A stretch of DNA of 64,000 nt from Mycolicibacterium fallax. Lineage in GTDB: Bacteria; Actinomycetota; Actinomycetes; Mycobacteriales; Mycobacteriaceae. Made by a program: the position numbers and the translations under genes. The stretch is taken from NCBI RefSeq assembly GCF_010726955.1, contig NZ_AP022603.1:2294001-2358000 (forward strand), given 5' to 3'. Below are positions 37,301 to 46,401 of the stretch, piece by piece; the first letter of the stretch is position 1; each line of letters opens with the position of its first letter. Below the pieces are notes generated by a model. It did no database searches and was not told the origin of the DNA. It saw only the letters and a program-made list of their open reading frames with translations.

Positions 37301-38122
37301 GTGAATGCCCGGTCCCCCGACCACCCCCGCGAGGTGGCCCTGGATTTCCCCCGCGAGTGGGTGGAATTCCTCGACCCGGACAACGCCGAGCATCTGATCT
37401 CCGCCGACCTGACCTGGTTGCTGTCGAGGTGGAGCTGCGCGTTCGGCACCCCGGCCTGCCTGGGCACCGTTGCCGGTCGCCCCGATGACGGCTGCTGCAG
37501 CCACGGCGCCTTCCTGTCCGACGACGACGACCGGGCCCGGCTCGACGACGCCGTCGCCCAACTCACCGACGAGGACTGGCAGTTCCGCGACCGGGGCCTG
37601 GGCCGCAAGGGCTACCTCGAGGAGGACGAGTACGACGGCGAACCGCAGCTGCGGACCCGCAAGTACAAGGGTGCCTGCATCTTCCTGAACCGGCCCGGCT
37701 TCGCCGGCGGCATCGGCTGCGCGCTGCACTCCAAGGCGATGCGGCTGGGCGTCGAGCCGCTGACCATGAAGCCCGAGGTGTGCTGGCAGCTGCCGCTGCG
37801 ACGCAGTCAGGAGTGGGTCAGCCGGCCCGACGGGTCGGAGATCCTCAAGACCACCCTCACCGAATACGACCGCCGCGGCTGGGGTTCGGGCGGGGCGGAC
37901 CTGCACTGGTACTGCACCGGCGATCCCGCGGTGCACACCGGGGCGCGGGCGGTCTATGAGACCTACGCCCCGGAGCTGACCGAGCTGATCGGCGCCAACG
38001 CCTACGCCGAGCTGGCCGCGCTGTGCCGTCGGCGCGCCGAGCTGGGCATCGTGGCGGTGCATCCGGCGACGGCAGAGGCTCAGGCCCAGGCGGACCAGCA
38101 GGCTCAGCCCTCCAGCTTGTAG
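37301..38122 (+). CDS. Cysteine-rich conserved protein (Rv0495c-like)
   Basis: A 273-residue soluble protein of unknown function. Conserved cysteines cluster in [40 protein letters not shown] and PEVCWQLPL, a spacing that suggests a bound iron-sulfur cluster or zinc, similar to the DUF3109/YkgJ type of proteins. An acidic segment LEEDEYDGE lies in the middle and a Gln/Ala-rich tail at the end. It is leaderless from GTG 37301. Its last 19 nt overlap the end of regX3 on the other strand. Confidence 0.82.
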   Translation: MNARSPDHPREVALDFPREWVEFLDPDNAEHLISADLTWLLSRWSCAFGTPACLGTVAGRPDDGCCSHGAFLSDDDDRARLDDAVAQLTDEDWQFRDRGLGRKGYLEEDEYDGEPQLRTRKYKGACIFLNRPGFAGGIGCALHSKAMRLGVEPLTMKPEVCWQLPLRRSQEWVSRPDGSEILKTTLTEYDRRGWGSGGADLHWYCTGDPAVHTGARAVYETYAPELTELIGANAYAELAALCRRRAELGIVAVHPATAEAQAQADQQAQPSSL

Positions 38123-38787
38123 CCCAGGCCGCGGACGGTGACCAGGTGCACCGGGCTGGCCGGGTCGGCCTCGATCTTCGAGCGCAGCCGCTTGACGTGC
38201 ACGTCGAGGGTCTTGGTGTCCCCGACGTAGTCCGCGCCCCACACCCGGTCGATCAGCTGGCCACGGGTCAGCACCCGGCCGCTGTTGCGCATCAGGTACT
38301 CCAGCAGGTCGAACTCCTTGAGCGGCAGGGTGATCGGTGCGCCGTTGACGCTGACCACGTGCCGCTCGACATCCATCCGCACCGGACCGGCCTGCAGGAT
38401 CCCGTCGGCCAGCGCGGGGTCGGCGTCGGCCCCGCGGCGCAGCACCGCCCGGATCCGGGCGATCAGCTCGCGCGCCGAATACGGCTTGGTGACGTAGTCG
38501 TCGGCACCCAGCTCCAGGCCCACCACCTTGTCGATCTCACTGTCGCGGGCGGTGACCATGATCACCGGCACCGCGGAGCGGGCCCGCAACTGCTTGCACA
38601 CGTCGGTGCCGCTCATCCCGGGCAGCATCAGGTCCAGCAGCACGATGTCGGCGCCGCTGCGGTCGAACTCGGCCAGCGCCGACGGGCCGTCGGCGGCGAT
38701 GGTCGTCTCGAACCCCTCCTTGCGCAGCAGGAAGGCCAGCGGGTCGGCCAGCGACTCTTCGTCCTCGACGATCAGCACGGTGGTCAT
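38104..38787 (-). CDS. regX3: Response regulator RegX3
   Basis: A 227-residue OmpR/PhoB-family regulator. The receiver domain has DE at residues 9-10 (IVEDEESL), the phosphorylated D52 in VLLDLMLPG and K at the end of [10 protein letters not shown]; the winged-helix DNA-binding domain ends with [17 protein letters not shown]. With SenX3 it controls phosphate starvation genes in mycobacteria. Its ATG overlaps the senX3 stop by 1 nt (TGATG). In M. tuberculosis the two genes are separated by MIRU repeats, which are missing here. Confidence 0.95.
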   Translation of the reverse strand: MTTVLIVEDEESLADPLAFLLRKEGFETTIAADGPSALAEFDRSGADIVLLDLMLPGMSGTDVCKQLRARSAVPVIMVTARDSEIDKVVGLELGADDYVTKPYSARELIARIRAVLRRGADADPALADGILQAGPVRMDVERHVVSVNGAPITLPLKEFDLLEYLMRNSGRVLTRGQLIDRVWGADYVGDTKTLDVHVKRLRSKIEADPASPVHLVTVRGLGYKLEG

Positions 38788-39956
38788 CAGTTGTCATCTC
38801 TTTCTTCGGGATCCTCGACGGTGTCCGGCCAGGCCGGAATCGACAGGGTGAAGGTGGATCCGGTGCCGAGTTGGCTCCACAACCGGATCGATCCGTTGTG
38901 ATTGGCGGCGACGTGCTTGACGATGGCCAGCCCGAGGCCGGTGCCGCCGGTGGCCCGGGACCGGGCCGGGTCGACGCGGAAGAACCGCTCGAAGACACGC
39001 TGCTGGTCCTGGCGCGCGATGCCGATGCCGCGGTCGGTGACGGCGATCTCGATGTTGTCCCCGCGGCGCTGCCGGGAGATCGACACCGGCGAGTTCTCCG
39101 GCGAATAGGCGATGGCATTGCCGATCAGGTTGGCCACCGCGGTGGCCAGCAGCGCCGGGTCCCCGAGCACGCTGCGGCCACTCGGCTCGTCGGTGACGAC
39201 CGCGATGCCGGCGTTCTCCGCGGCCACCTTGGTCCGCGACACCGCCTCGGCCACCACCGCGTCGACGTCGACCTCGGCCAGATCGGGCAGCGGCTCGGCG
39301 CCCTGCAACCGGGACAGCTCGATCAGTTCCCCGACCATGTTGCCCAGCCGGGTGGATTCGGCCAGCACCTTCGCCCCGAAGTGCGCGACGACCTCGGGGT
39401 CGTCGACGGACTCCAGCAGCGCCTCGGCCAGCACGCTCATCGCGCCGACCGGGGTCTTGAGCTCGTGGCTGACGTTGGCGACGAAGTCACGCCGGGTGGC
39501 CTCCATCCGGGCCTGCTCGGACTGGTCGTCGGCGTAGACCAGCACGAACCGGCGATCCACCCCGGTCATCAGCCGGGCCTGGCCCCGCACCGCCAGCCCG
39601 GAGCGGCCCGGGGCCGCGCGGCGCGGCGCCGAAAGTTCCAGCGGCCCGTCGTTGCCGGTGGCGAAGATGCGCTGCACGACCTGCCAGACCCGCTCGTCGA
39701 GCAGCCGGTCCCGCACCAGGCCGAGTTCGGTGGCCCGCTCATTGAAGTAGACGACGTCGCGGAACCGGTCGACGACGACGACCGCCATCGGCGCCCCGGC
39801 GACCACGTGCGAGAGCAACTGCGCCATCGTCAGGCCGGATTGCTCGGCGACCGCGGCGCGGCGCCGCTGCACCACCCGCGGGGCCAGCAACGCGCCGAGG
39901 GCGATGCCGCCCAGCGCGGCGATGCCCGCGAGCAGCACTGCCGCCACGACACTCAC
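38787..39956 (-). CDS. senX3: Sensor histidine kinase SenX3
   Basis: A 389-residue kinase with an N-terminal transmembrane helix ([20 protein letters not shown]), a PAS-like domain (about 50-130), the HisKA box [16 protein letters not shown] with H164, and the ATPase domain with [30 protein letters not shown] and [15 protein letters not shown] 39956 matches the M. tuberculosis start. The 202-bp gap to gpmA upstream holds its promoter and the tail repeats of gpmA. Confidence 0.95.
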   Translation of the reverse strand: MSVVAAVLLAGIAALGGIALGALLAPRVVQRRRAAVAEQSGLTMAQLLSHVVAGAPMAVVVVDRFRDVVYFNERATELGLVRDRLLDERVWQVVQRIFATGNDGPLELSAPRRAAPGRSGLAVRGQARLMTGVDRRFVLVYADDQSEQARMEATRRDFVANVSHELKTPVGAMSVLAEALLESVDDPEVVAHFGAKVLAESTRLGNMVGELIELSRLQGAEPLPDLAEVDVDAVVAEAVSRTKVAAENAGIAVVTDEPSGRSVLGDPALLATAVANLIGNAIAYSPENSPVSISRQRRGDNIEIAVTDRGIGIARQDQQRVFERFFRVDPARSRATGGTGLGLAIVKHVAANHNGSIRLWSQLGTGSTFTLSIPAWPDTVEDPEERDDN

Positions 39957-40125
39957 GTGCCAGATCGTACGCATGCGGTGAACGCCATCCCAGCAGCGTG
40001 CGGCCGATCACGGCACACATCACAGCCGCTGAACCAGGAGTTTTACCCGCGTTCACCGGGGTTCACCGACCGTTCAACCGGGGTTGTCCGGGGGTGGGCG
40101 CTCCCTGCCGGGGGCTACTCGGCGG

Positions 40126-40170
40126 GGGCTACTTGTCGTTGGGCTACTTGGCGTTGGGCTACTTGGCGTT
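40126..40170 (-). repeat. Three 15-bp tandem repeats carrying the gpmA stop
   Basis: The minus-strand unit AACGCCAAGTAGCCC occurs twice exactly and once as AACGACAAGTAGCCC. The 15-bp period keeps frame, so three TAG stops follow each other every 15 nt; the first is the gpmA stop. A more decayed fourth copy (ending in GAGTAGCCCC) follows. Confidence 0.85.
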
Positions 40171-40917
40171 GCCCTGGTTGGCGACGGCGGCGGCACCGGC
40201 GGCGGCCGCCTCCGGGTCCAGGTAGGTGCCCCCGGCCACGATCGGCTTGAGGTTCTCGTCCAGGTCGTAGCGCAGCGGGATGCCGGTCGGGATGTTCAGG
40301 CCGGTGATCTCGTCGTCGGACATGCCGTCGAGGTACTTCACCAGCGCGCGCAGCGAGTTGCCGTGCGCGGCGATCAGCACCGTCTTGCCGGCCCGCAGGT
40401 CCGGCACGATGGTCTCCTCGAAGTAGGGCACCAGCCGGGCCACCACGTCGGCGAGGCATTCGGTCAGCGGCCCGCCACCGATCGCCGCGTAGCGCGGGTC
40501 GGCGTCCTGGCTGAACTCGCTGCCCTTCTCGATCGCCGGCGGCGGGGTGTCGTAGCTGCGGCGCCAGGCCATGAACTGCTCGTCGCCGTAGCGTTCCTTG
40601 GTGGCGGCCTTGTCCAGCCCCTGCAGCGCGCCGTAGTGCCGCTCGTTGAGCCGCCAGTCCCGGTGTACCGGGATCCAGTGCCGGTCGGCGGCGTCCAGCG
40701 CCAGGTTCGCGGTGGTGATCGCCCGGCGCAGCAGCGAGGTGTACAGCACATCGGGCAGCAGGCCTTCGGCGGCCATCAGTTCACCGCCGCGGACCGCCTC
40801 GCGGCGGCCCTGCTCGGTCAGGTGGACGTCCACCCAGCCGGTGAACTGGTTCAGCGCGTTCCATTCGCTCTGGCCGTGCCGGAGCAGCACCAACGTCGAG
40901 GTTCCCATGCCGGGCAT
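40159..40917 (-). CDS. gpmA: 2,3-bisphosphoglycerate-dependent phosphoglycerate mutase
   Basis: A 252-residue glycolytic mutase. The phosphohistidine motif is [19 protein letters not shown] (H14), the second histidine is in [13 protein letters not shown], and [14 protein letters not shown] is the dPGM signature loop. The tail is Ala-rich, ending NQGNAK. It lies 4 nt after the YbjN-like gene and is the last gene of the mshA operon. Corresponds to gpm1 (Rv0489). Confidence 0.95.
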   Translation of the reverse strand: MPGMGTSTLVLLRHGQSEWNALNQFTGWVDVHLTEQGRREAVRGGELMAAEGLLPDVLYTSLLRRAITTANLALDAADRHWIPVHRDWRLNERHYGALQGLDKAATKERYGDEQFMAWRRSYDTPPPAIEKGSEFSQDADPRYAAIGGGPLTECLADVVARLVPYFEETIVPDLRAGKTVLIAAHGNSLRALVKYLDGMSDDEITGLNIPTGIPLRYDLDENLKPIVAGGTYLDPEAAAAGAAAVANQGNAK

Positions 40918-40921
40918 CCTC

Positions 40922-41461
40922 TCACGACGACTCGGTGGTCACGTCCTGGTCCTCGATCAGATGGGAGAACGCGCGCAGGTTCTTCAGCGATTCCCCGCGC
41001 TCCACCCGCCACGCCCACTCCTTGCGGATCGAGTTGGCGAAGCCGAGTTCCAGCAGGGTGTTGAAATCGGCGTCGACGGCCTCGAGCACCTGGCCGAGAA
41101 TCCGGTCGATCTCGTCGGCGGTCACCGACTCCAGCGCGATCAGCCCGACCAGGTAAATGTCGCCTACATTGTCCAGGGTGTAGGCCACCCCGTAGAGCCG
41201 CCGGTTGCGCCGCAGCAGGAACCGGTAGACGCCCTCGTGGTTCTCGTCGGGCCGCCGGCAGACGAACGCCTCGACCCGCACCGAGTGCCCGCCGATCGAC
41301 AAGATGGTGTTGGTCTTGAGCCGGCGTTCACCGGGCAGCTCGACGACCAGGGCCGGCAGTTCCCCGTCGGTGCCGGGCACCCGGTGGTAGGTCAGCTCGC
41401 GGTCGTCCAGCGCGGCGGTGATCAGCGCTTCGGCATTCATCGGGACTCCGTCGGTACTCAT
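40922..41461 (-). CDS. YbjN-domain protein (Rv0487-like)
   Basis: A 179-residue YbjN/CesT-like fold protein: [21 protein letters not shown] and [20 protein letters not shown] are typical. Two in-frame ATGs, 41461 and 41440, each sit in an identical CGGAGTCCCGATGA context because a 21-bp segment is duplicated; 41461 is chosen since it overlaps the mshA stop as ATGA. YbjN proteins are chaperone-like and of unclear function. Located between mshA and gpmA as in M. tuberculosis. Confidence 0.85.
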   Translation of the reverse strand: MSTDGVPMNAEALITAALDDRELTYHRVPGTDGELPALVVELPGERRLKTNTILSIGGHSVRVEAFVCRRPDENHEGVYRFLLRRNRRLYGVAYTLDNVGDIYLVGLIALESVTADEIDRILGQVLEAVDADFNTLLELGFANSIRKEWAWRVERGESLKNLRAFSHLIEDQDVTTESS

Positions 41462-41478
41462 CGGGACTCCGTCGCTAC
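41437..41478 (-). repeat. 21-bp tandem duplication of the mshA stop / YbjN start junction
   Basis: Plus-strand TCATCGGGACTCCGTCGGTA+C (41437-41457) is repeated at 41458-41478 with one G/C change. On the coding strand each copy carries GGAG, ATG and the overlapping TGA. The period of 21 keeps frame. Confidence 0.92.
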
Positions 41479-42774
41479 GTTGCGGACCACGCCGCGGCGC
41501 ATGGTCCAGCGCCGGCCGGCCCGCCGCGCGATCAGCGCCCGGCCGGCGGCCGGCGGCCGGGCCCGGCCGTAGTCGGCGATCGCCCGGCGGTAGGACTCCA
41601 GCAGCGCGTCGGCGGTGTGCCCCCAGGAAAAGCCGGCGGCGTGCGCCACGGCGTTGCGGCCCAGCCGCTCGAGCAGTTCGGGGCCGCCGTCGAGCAGGTC
41701 GCCGATCGCCGCGGCCCAGCGCGCCGGATCGTGGCCGTCGACCAGCACCCCGGTGACCCCGTCGCGCACCGCGACCGGCAGGCCGCCGACCCGGGCGGCG
41801 ACCACCGGTGTGCCGCAGGCCTGCGCCTCCACCGCGACCAGCCCGAAGGACTCCGAGTAGCTGGGCACCGCGACCAGGTCGGCGGCGCGCAGCAGGGTGA
41901 CCAGGTCGGGGCGGGACTGCGGCGGCAGGAAATGCACCCGCTCGGCGATGTCGAGATCCTGCGCCAGCCGGGCCAGGCCGTCGGGCGCGGACAGCCCGGA
42001 GCCCGACGGGCCGCCGGCCACCACCACCTGCACCCCGGGGCGGAGCGCGATCGCCCGCAGCAGCACGTCGGGGGCCTTGAGCGGCTGGATCCGGCCGACG
42101 AACGCCGCCAGCGGCCCGTCCCCCAGGCCCAGCGCCGCGCGGGCCTGCGCCCGGTCGCCGGGGGTGAACATGTCCAGGTCGACGCCGGGATGCACGACGT
42201 CGATGCGGGCCGGGTCGGCCCGGTGGTGCGCCACCAGCTCGGCGGCCTCGGTGTCGGTGTTGACGATCAGCCGGTCCGCCTCGTCGACGACCTGCTGCTC
42301 GCCGACCGCACGCAGCGGCGGCTCGGGGGTGTCGCCGTCGGCCAGCGCGGCGTTCTTCACCGCGGCGAGGGTGTGCGCGGTGTGCACCAGCGGCACCGCC
42401 CAGCGGTCCGCGGCCAGCCAGCCCACCTGCCCGGACAGCCAGTAGTGCGAGTGCACGACGTCGTAGTAGCCGGGCTCCTGGACCGCCTCGGCCCGCAGCA
42501 CCGCGGCGGCGAACGCGCACAGCTGGGTGGGCAGGTCGTATTTGTCCAAGCCCTCGAACGGGCCGGCGACCACGTTGCGGACCGTCACCCCGGGCGCGAC
42601 CGACACCATCGCCGGGTCCGCGGAGCTGGTGGCCCGGGTGAAGATGTCGACGGCCACCCCGCGGCGGGCCAGGTTCAGCGCACTCTGCAGCACATAGACG
42701 TTCAGGCCACCGGCATCACCGTTGCCGGGCTGGGCCAGCGGTGAGGTGTGGACCGAGATCACGGCAACGCGCAC
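41458..42774 (-). CDS. mshA: D-inositol-3-phosphate glycosyltransferase (MshA)
   Basis: A 438-residue GT4-family (GT-B) enzyme that transfers GlcNAc to inositol phosphate, the first step of mycothiol synthesis. The N-terminal [20 protein letters not shown] matches the acceptor/phosphate loop of MshA, and [20 protein letters not shown] carries the E-x7-E motif contacting UDP-GlcNAc. GTG 42774. Shorter than Rv0486 (480) mainly at the N-terminus. The gene follows the ROK regulator by 29 nt, so both probably share the promoter at 44.2 kb. Confidence 0.95.
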   Translation of the reverse strand: MRVAVISVHTSPLAQPGNGDAGGLNVYVLQSALNLARRGVAVDIFTRATSSADPAMVSVAPGVTVRNVVAGPFEGLDKYDLPTQLCAFAAAVLRAEAVQEPGYYDVVHSHYWLSGQVGWLAADRWAVPLVHTAHTLAAVKNAALADGDTPEPPLRAVGEQQVVDEADRLIVNTDTEAAELVAHHRADPARIDVVHPGVDLDMFTPGDRAQARAALGLGDGPLAAFVGRIQPLKAPDVLLRAIALRPGVQVVVAGGPSGSGLSAPDGLARLAQDLDIAERVHFLPPQSRPDLVTLLRAADLVAVPSYSESFGLVAVEAQACGTPVVAARVGGLPVAVRDGVTGVLVDGHDPARWAAAIGDLLDGGPELLERLGRNAVAHAAGFSWGHTADALLESYRRAIADYGRARPPAAGRALIARRAGRRWTMRRGVVRNVATESR

Positions 42775-42803
42775 ACTCCCATACTTGCACGGTCGGGATC
42801 GGC

Positions 42804-44060
42804 TCAGCCGACCCGGCGCAGCGCCCGCAGCGGGTCGGTGTACAGGGCACCCAGCGAAACAATGCCGGCGCCGGCCTCCTGCACCCGGGCCCCGAACGCG
42901 CTGACCCGGATCTCCCGCGGGCCCGGCGCACCGCGCCCGGCATAGGCCTCGGCGAGCGCGGCAAGGCCCTCCGGGTAGTCGGTGAACGCCTGCCCACCGA
43001 CGATCAGCTCGTCGGGGTTGAGCAGGTCGCTCAGCAGCCCGATCGCCCGCCCCAGCACCCGGGCCCGTTCCTGCAGCAAACTCGTCGCGGTGTCGTCACC
43101 GGCGCGGGCGGCGGCCAGCAGCGGGGCCAGCACCGCGCCGGGGCCCGCCGCGGCGGGCAGCGTGACCCCGGCCCGCCGGGCGGCCGCCAGCACCGCCTCG
43201 TCGATGACGGTGGATGCCAGGGTTCCGTTGCCGCCCAGCAGTTCCGAGGTGACCGGCAGGGTGGCGATGGTCCCGGGACCGCCGGCCGGGCTGTGCACCC
43301 GGCCGCCGATCACCAGTGCGTAGCCGACGGTGTCGCGGGCGTAGACGTAGAGCCGGGTGTCCGACTCCGACGGCGCGGCGCGCTGCCCCAGCAACAGCTC
43401 CGCGGCGGCCATCGCGTCGACGTGGGTGGCCACCGACACCGGCAGGCCCAGCGCCTCGGCCAGCACCGGTCCGACCGGCGCCTGAGTCCAGCCCAGCCGC
43501 GGATGGTCGACGTAGCCGGCGGCGCTGTCGACCGACCCGCCGATCGTCACCCCGACCGCCAGCGTGCGGCGCCGCCGCCAGCGGCTCAGGTAGCGCCGGG
43601 CGCTGGCCGCCACGGCGGCCAGCGCGGCCCGCTGATCGCCGTGCGGGGTCGGGATCTCCACGGTGTCCAGGGCCCGTCCGCGCAGGTCGGTGGCGACGAT
43701 GCTGGTGGCCCGGACGCCGATGTGGATGCCCAGGGTCAGGTACGGCTCGTGGTTGACCTCGACCGGGATGCGCGGCCGGCCGATCGCACCGGCGGCGGCC
43801 AGATCGGCGCGTTCGCGCAGCAGTTCGGCCTCCAGCAGCGCCGCGACCTGGCGGTTGACCGTCGCGGCGGACAGCCCGGTGGCCCGGGCGATGTCGTCGC
43901 GGCCGATCGGGCCGCGGGCCCGGGCCGCGCCGAACACCACGGCGGTGGCCGACGAGGCGACCCGCAGCGAGGGCGTGACGATCCGGTGCCGCGACCGCGG
44001 CGGGTGCAGCCGGATCGGGGAAGCGGGAGTGGAAACGGGAGAAAGAATGGCGGTGCGCAC
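42804..44060 (-). CDS. ROK-family transcriptional regulator (Rv0485-like)
   Basis: A 418-residue protein: N-terminal winged HTH ([20 protein letters not shown], about 52-71) and a ROK sugar-kinase-fold domain. The ATP motif normally DIGGTK reads [18 protein letters not shown], and the CxCGxxGCxE zinc motif is replaced by [13 protein letters not shown], so kinase activity and the structural zinc are probably lost and it acts as a regulator. GTG 44060 has AAGGA (44069-44073) upstream. It lies between a cysteine-rich leader frame and mshA. Confidence 0.88.
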   Translation of the reverse strand: MRTAILSPVSTPASPIRLHPPRSRHRIVTPSLRVASSATAVVFGAARARGPIGRDDIARATGLSAATVNRQVAALLEAELLRERADLAAAGAIGRPRIPVEVNHEPYLTLGIHIGVRATSIVATDLRGRALDTVEIPTPHGDQRAALAAVAASARRYLSRWRRRRTLAVGVTIGGSVDSAAGYVDHPRLGWTQAPVGPVLAEALGLPVSVATHVDAMAAAELLLGQRAAPSESDTRLYVYARDTVGYALVIGGRVHSPAGGPGTIATLPVTSELLGGNGTLASTVIDEAVLAAARRAGVTLPAAAGPGAVLAPLLAAARAGDDTATSLLQERARVLGRAIGLLSDLLNPDELIVGGQAFTDYPEGLAALAEAYAGRGAPGPREIRVSAFGARVQEAGAGIVSLGALYTDPLRALRRVG

Positions 44061-44077
44061 GGCGGTGGTCCTTGGGA

Positions 44078-44109
44078 TGTCGGGGCGGGGAGACCGGTCC
44101 GCACCGACA
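44078..44109 (-). promoter_or_regulatory. Stem-loop in front of the ROK regulator's ribosome binding site
   Basis: On the minus strand TGTCGGTGCGG and CCGCCCCGACA pair over 11 bp with one mismatch around the 10-nt loop ACCGGTCTCC. The stem ends 4 nt before AAGGA of the regulator gene and begins 11 nt after the stop of the leader frame, a spacing that ribosomes stalled on the leader could affect. Confidence 0.6.
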
Positions 44110-44120
44110 GACAGAGCCCG

Positions 44121-44186
44121 TCAGGCGCGGCAGAAACCGGGACAACAACTGCCGGCGTGCACCGCGGCAAAGGTTCCCGTCACCAT
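44121..44186 (-). CDS. 21-residue polycysteine leader peptide (candidate attenuator uORF)
   Basis: A short frame from ATG 44186 to TGA 44121. It begins MVTGTFAAVHAG and ends SCCPGFCRA, giving three cysteines in nine residues, two of them by TGT codons that are rare in this GC-rich genome. TAGATT (44194-44199) ends 7 nt before the ATG, so the mRNA is expected to be leaderless and to be translated from its first base. Short leaderless polycysteine frames are known in mycobacteria as cysteine-responsive attenuators ahead of sulfur genes; here the operon leads to mshA, whose product mycothiol contains cysteine. Confidence 0.7.
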   Translation of the reverse strand: MVTGTFAAVHAGSCCPGFCRA

Positions 44187-44193
44187 GGCGGTG

Positions 44194-44199
44194 AATCTA
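44194..44199 (-). promoter_or_regulatory. -10 element of the leader-ROK-mshA operon
   Basis: TAGATT, minus strand, 7 nt before ATG 44186. It lies 10 bp from the opposite-facing -10 TAAAGT at 44210-44215, so the two promoters must compete. Confidence 0.6.
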
Positions 44200-44209
44200 A
44201 CACGCTGAC

Positions 44210-44215
44210 TAAAGT
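44210..44215 (+). promoter_or_regulatory. -10 element of the Rv0484c-like SDR (leaderless)
   Basis: TAAAGT, 7 nt before ATG 44223. Confidence 0.6.
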
Positions 44216-44222
44216 TGCCCCA

Positions 44223-44984
44223 ATGACCAGTTCCGCCGCCGGTTCGCCGGATCAGGCCCGGCCCGCACCGATCGCCGTCGTCACCGGGGCCAGCTCCGGG
44301 ATCGGTGAGGCCACCGCGAAAACCCTCGCCGCGCAGGGCTTTCACGTCGTCGTCGCGGCCCGCCGCGGTGACCGGCTGCAGGCGCTGGCCGCCGAGATCG
44401 GCGGCACCGCCGTGGTGGTCGACGTCACCGACCCGGACCGGGTCGACGCGCTGGCGGCCGCGGTCGCCGCGCTGCCCGGCCCGGTGCGGGTGCTGGTCAA
44501 CAACGCCGGCGGGGCACGCGGCCTGGCGCCGGTCGCCGAGGCCGACATCGAGCACTGGCGGTGGATGTGGGAGACCAATGTGCTGGGGACCCTGCGGGTC
44601 ACCCGGGCGCTGCTGTCCGCGCTGATCGACTCCGGTGACGGGCTGATCGTGACGGTCACCTCGGTCGCCGCGTTCGAGCTCTACCAGGGCGGCGCCGGCT
44701 ACACCTCGGCCAAGCACGCCGAGAGCGCGTTGCACGGCACGCTGCGCCGGGAACTGCTCGGCAAACCGGTGCGGTTCACCGAGATTGCGCCGGGAGCGGT
44801 CGAAACCGAGTTCTCCCTGGTGCGCTTCGACGGGGACCGGCAGCGCGCCGACGCGGTGTACGCGGAGATGACGCCGCTGACCGCCGGCGACATCGCCGAG
44901 GTGATCGGCTTCGTGGCGTCACGCCCGGCGCACGTCTGCCTGGATCGGGTGGTGATCCGGCCGCGCGACCAGTCGCCGCGCTGA
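44223..44984 (+). CDS. Short-chain dehydrogenase (Rv0484c-like)
   Basis: A 253-residue classical SDR of the NADP-dependent YdfG-type. The nucleotide loop is VVTGASSGIGEATAK (about 20-34), the NADP-selecting arginines are in AARRGDRLQ, NNAGG follows near 97, the catalytic serine is in TVTSVAAFE and the Y-x3-K is YTSAKHAE near residue 160. ATG 44223 is leaderless. Divergent from the leader/ROK/mshA operon. Related E. coli YdfG oxidises 3-hydroxy acids; the substrate here is not known. Confidence 0.87.
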   Translation: MTSSAAGSPDQARPAPIAVVTGASSGIGEATAKTLAAQGFHVVVAARRGDRLQALAAEIGGTAVVVDVTDPDRVDALAAAVAALPGPVRVLVNNAGGARGLAPVAEADIEHWRWMWETNVLGTLRVTRALLSALIDSGDGLIVTVTSVAAFELYQGGAGYTSAKHAESALHGTLRRELLGKPVRFTEIAPGAVETEFSLVRFDGDRQRADAVYAEMTPLTAGDIAEVIGFVASRPAHVCLDRVVIRPRDQSPR

Positions 44985-44987
44985 GCC

Positions 44988-46343
44988 TCAGCCCGGCGGC
45001 TCGGCGCCGTCGCCGGGCGGGGTGGTCGCCGGCCGGGTGGTTGTCGTGGCGGGCGGGGTGGTTGTCGGGGTGCCCGAGAGCGTCGGCGCGTTCGACGGGG
45101 TGGCCGGCGCGCGCGACGGCAGGTTCATCGTGGAGGCCGAATCCGCCAGCGCCGACATGGATTTCCACTCGTCCCAGTCCACCGCCCAGTCCCAGATGTC
45201 GCCGTCGGCGTAGGACAGCTCGATCGAGGTGCCGGTGACCTCCACCGGGTCGCCGTAGATCGCGGTGTAGAAGTACTGCTCGGCGTCGCCGGTGGACAGG
45301 TTGATGCAGCCGTTGGTGACGTTGGTGTTGCCCTGGGCGTCGGCGCTGTTGGGGTTGGCGTGGATGAACTCGCCGTTGTTGGAGATCCGCACCGCCCAGC
45401 GCTCGTGCACGTTGGTGTAGCCGGCGGCCGGGTTGGACATCCAGAAGTCGGCGTACTTCTCGGTGACGACGTGGATGCCGCTGCGGGTGACGTTGCGCGG
45501 CAGGTCCCCCTCGCCGTAGCTGCACGGGAAGTCGAACAGCACGCCGTCGTCGGTGAGCACCCGGATCCGGTGGCTCGGCGCGTCGGCCTGGACCAGCTGG
45601 CGGCGACCGATGCTGAAGTCCAGGGTGGAGTCGGCGCCGCCGAAGTTCCCCTCGCCGAAGTCGACGCCGTACAGCGGGGCGGTCACCCGCACCGTGGTGC
45701 CGGCCGGGAAGTAGTCGCGGCTGCGCCAGTGCACCCGCGAGCCCGCGGCCTCGTCGGGCAGCCAGGCCCAGCTGCCCTCGACCGCCGGCTCGGTGTGCAC
45801 CGCCAGGGCGCGCTCGACGGCGGCCTTGTCGGCGATCGGCGCGTCGAACTGCAGGATGATCGGCGCGGCCACCCCGACGGTCTGGCCGTCGGCGAGCTGG
45901 AACTGCCCGTTGACCACGGCGGCCGGGGCGATGGTGCGAAACGTCGCGGCCACCTCGACCGGGTTGCCGTCCTGCCCGACCACCGACCCGCTCCAGGTGT
46001 AGGTCTGCGCGTAGCCCAGCGGCTCGGTCACGGTGAACGCGGTGCGGTCCCGATTGAGCACCCCGGCGACCACCTTGCCGTCGGCGTTGATCAGCGCGGC
46101 CCGCTGCAGCCAGCCGTCGGTGACCGCCAGCCGCACCGGGGTGCGCGGGTTGACCTCGACGGCCGCGTCGGCGGGGCTGAAGTTCAGCGTCGGCGACGGC
46201 GGCGGGCCCGCGGACTGCGGGCCGTCAGACCCGGACCGGCAGGCCGCCAGCGCCCCCGACGCGGCGACACCGAGCGCCAGCGCGCTCAGCGCCCGGCGCC
46301 TGGTCATCGGCGCAGCTGTCGGGGTATTGCGGTCCGGATTCAC
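44988..46343 (-). CDS. lprQ: L,D-transpeptidase lipoprotein (LprQ, LdtMt5-like)
   Basis: A 451-residue cell-wall cross-linking enzyme. A Tat-like RRR signal and lipobox ALAAC direct export; two Ig-like domains precede the YkuD catalytic domain, with the nucleophile cysteine near residue 345 in [12 protein letters not shown] and the histidine in [10 protein letters not shown]. The tail is Pro/Thr-rich. The GTG at 46343 is chosen over TTG 46352 because TATCCT (46352-46357) ends 8 nt upstream of it; the resulting 451 residues equal M. tuberculosis Rv0483. Confidence 0.92.
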   Translation of the reverse strand: MNPDRNTPTAAPMTRRRALSALALGVAASGALAACRSGSDGPQSAGPPPSPTLNFSPADAAVEVNPRTPVRLAVTDGWLQRAALINADGKVVAGVLNRDRTAFTVTEPLGYAQTYTWSGSVVGQDGNPVEVAATFRTIAPAAVVNGQFQLADGQTVGVAAPIILQFDAPIADKAAVERALAVHTEPAVEGSWAWLPDEAAGSRVHWRSRDYFPAGTTVRVTAPLYGVDFGEGNFGGADSTLDFSIGRRQLVQADAPSHRIRVLTDDGVLFDFPCSYGEGDLPRNVTRSGIHVVTEKYADFWMSNPAAGYTNVHERWAVRISNNGEFIHANPNSADAQGNTNVTNGCINLSTGDAEQYFYTAIYGDPVEVTGTSIELSYADGDIWDWAVDWDEWKSMSALADSASTMNLPSRAPATPSNAPTLSGTPTTTPPATTTTRPATTPPGDGAEPPG

Positions 46344-46401
46344 TGGGGCCAAGGATACGGACCGGTCACGATCGGGGCGACATCCGCACCGGGGCGGCAG
46401 C

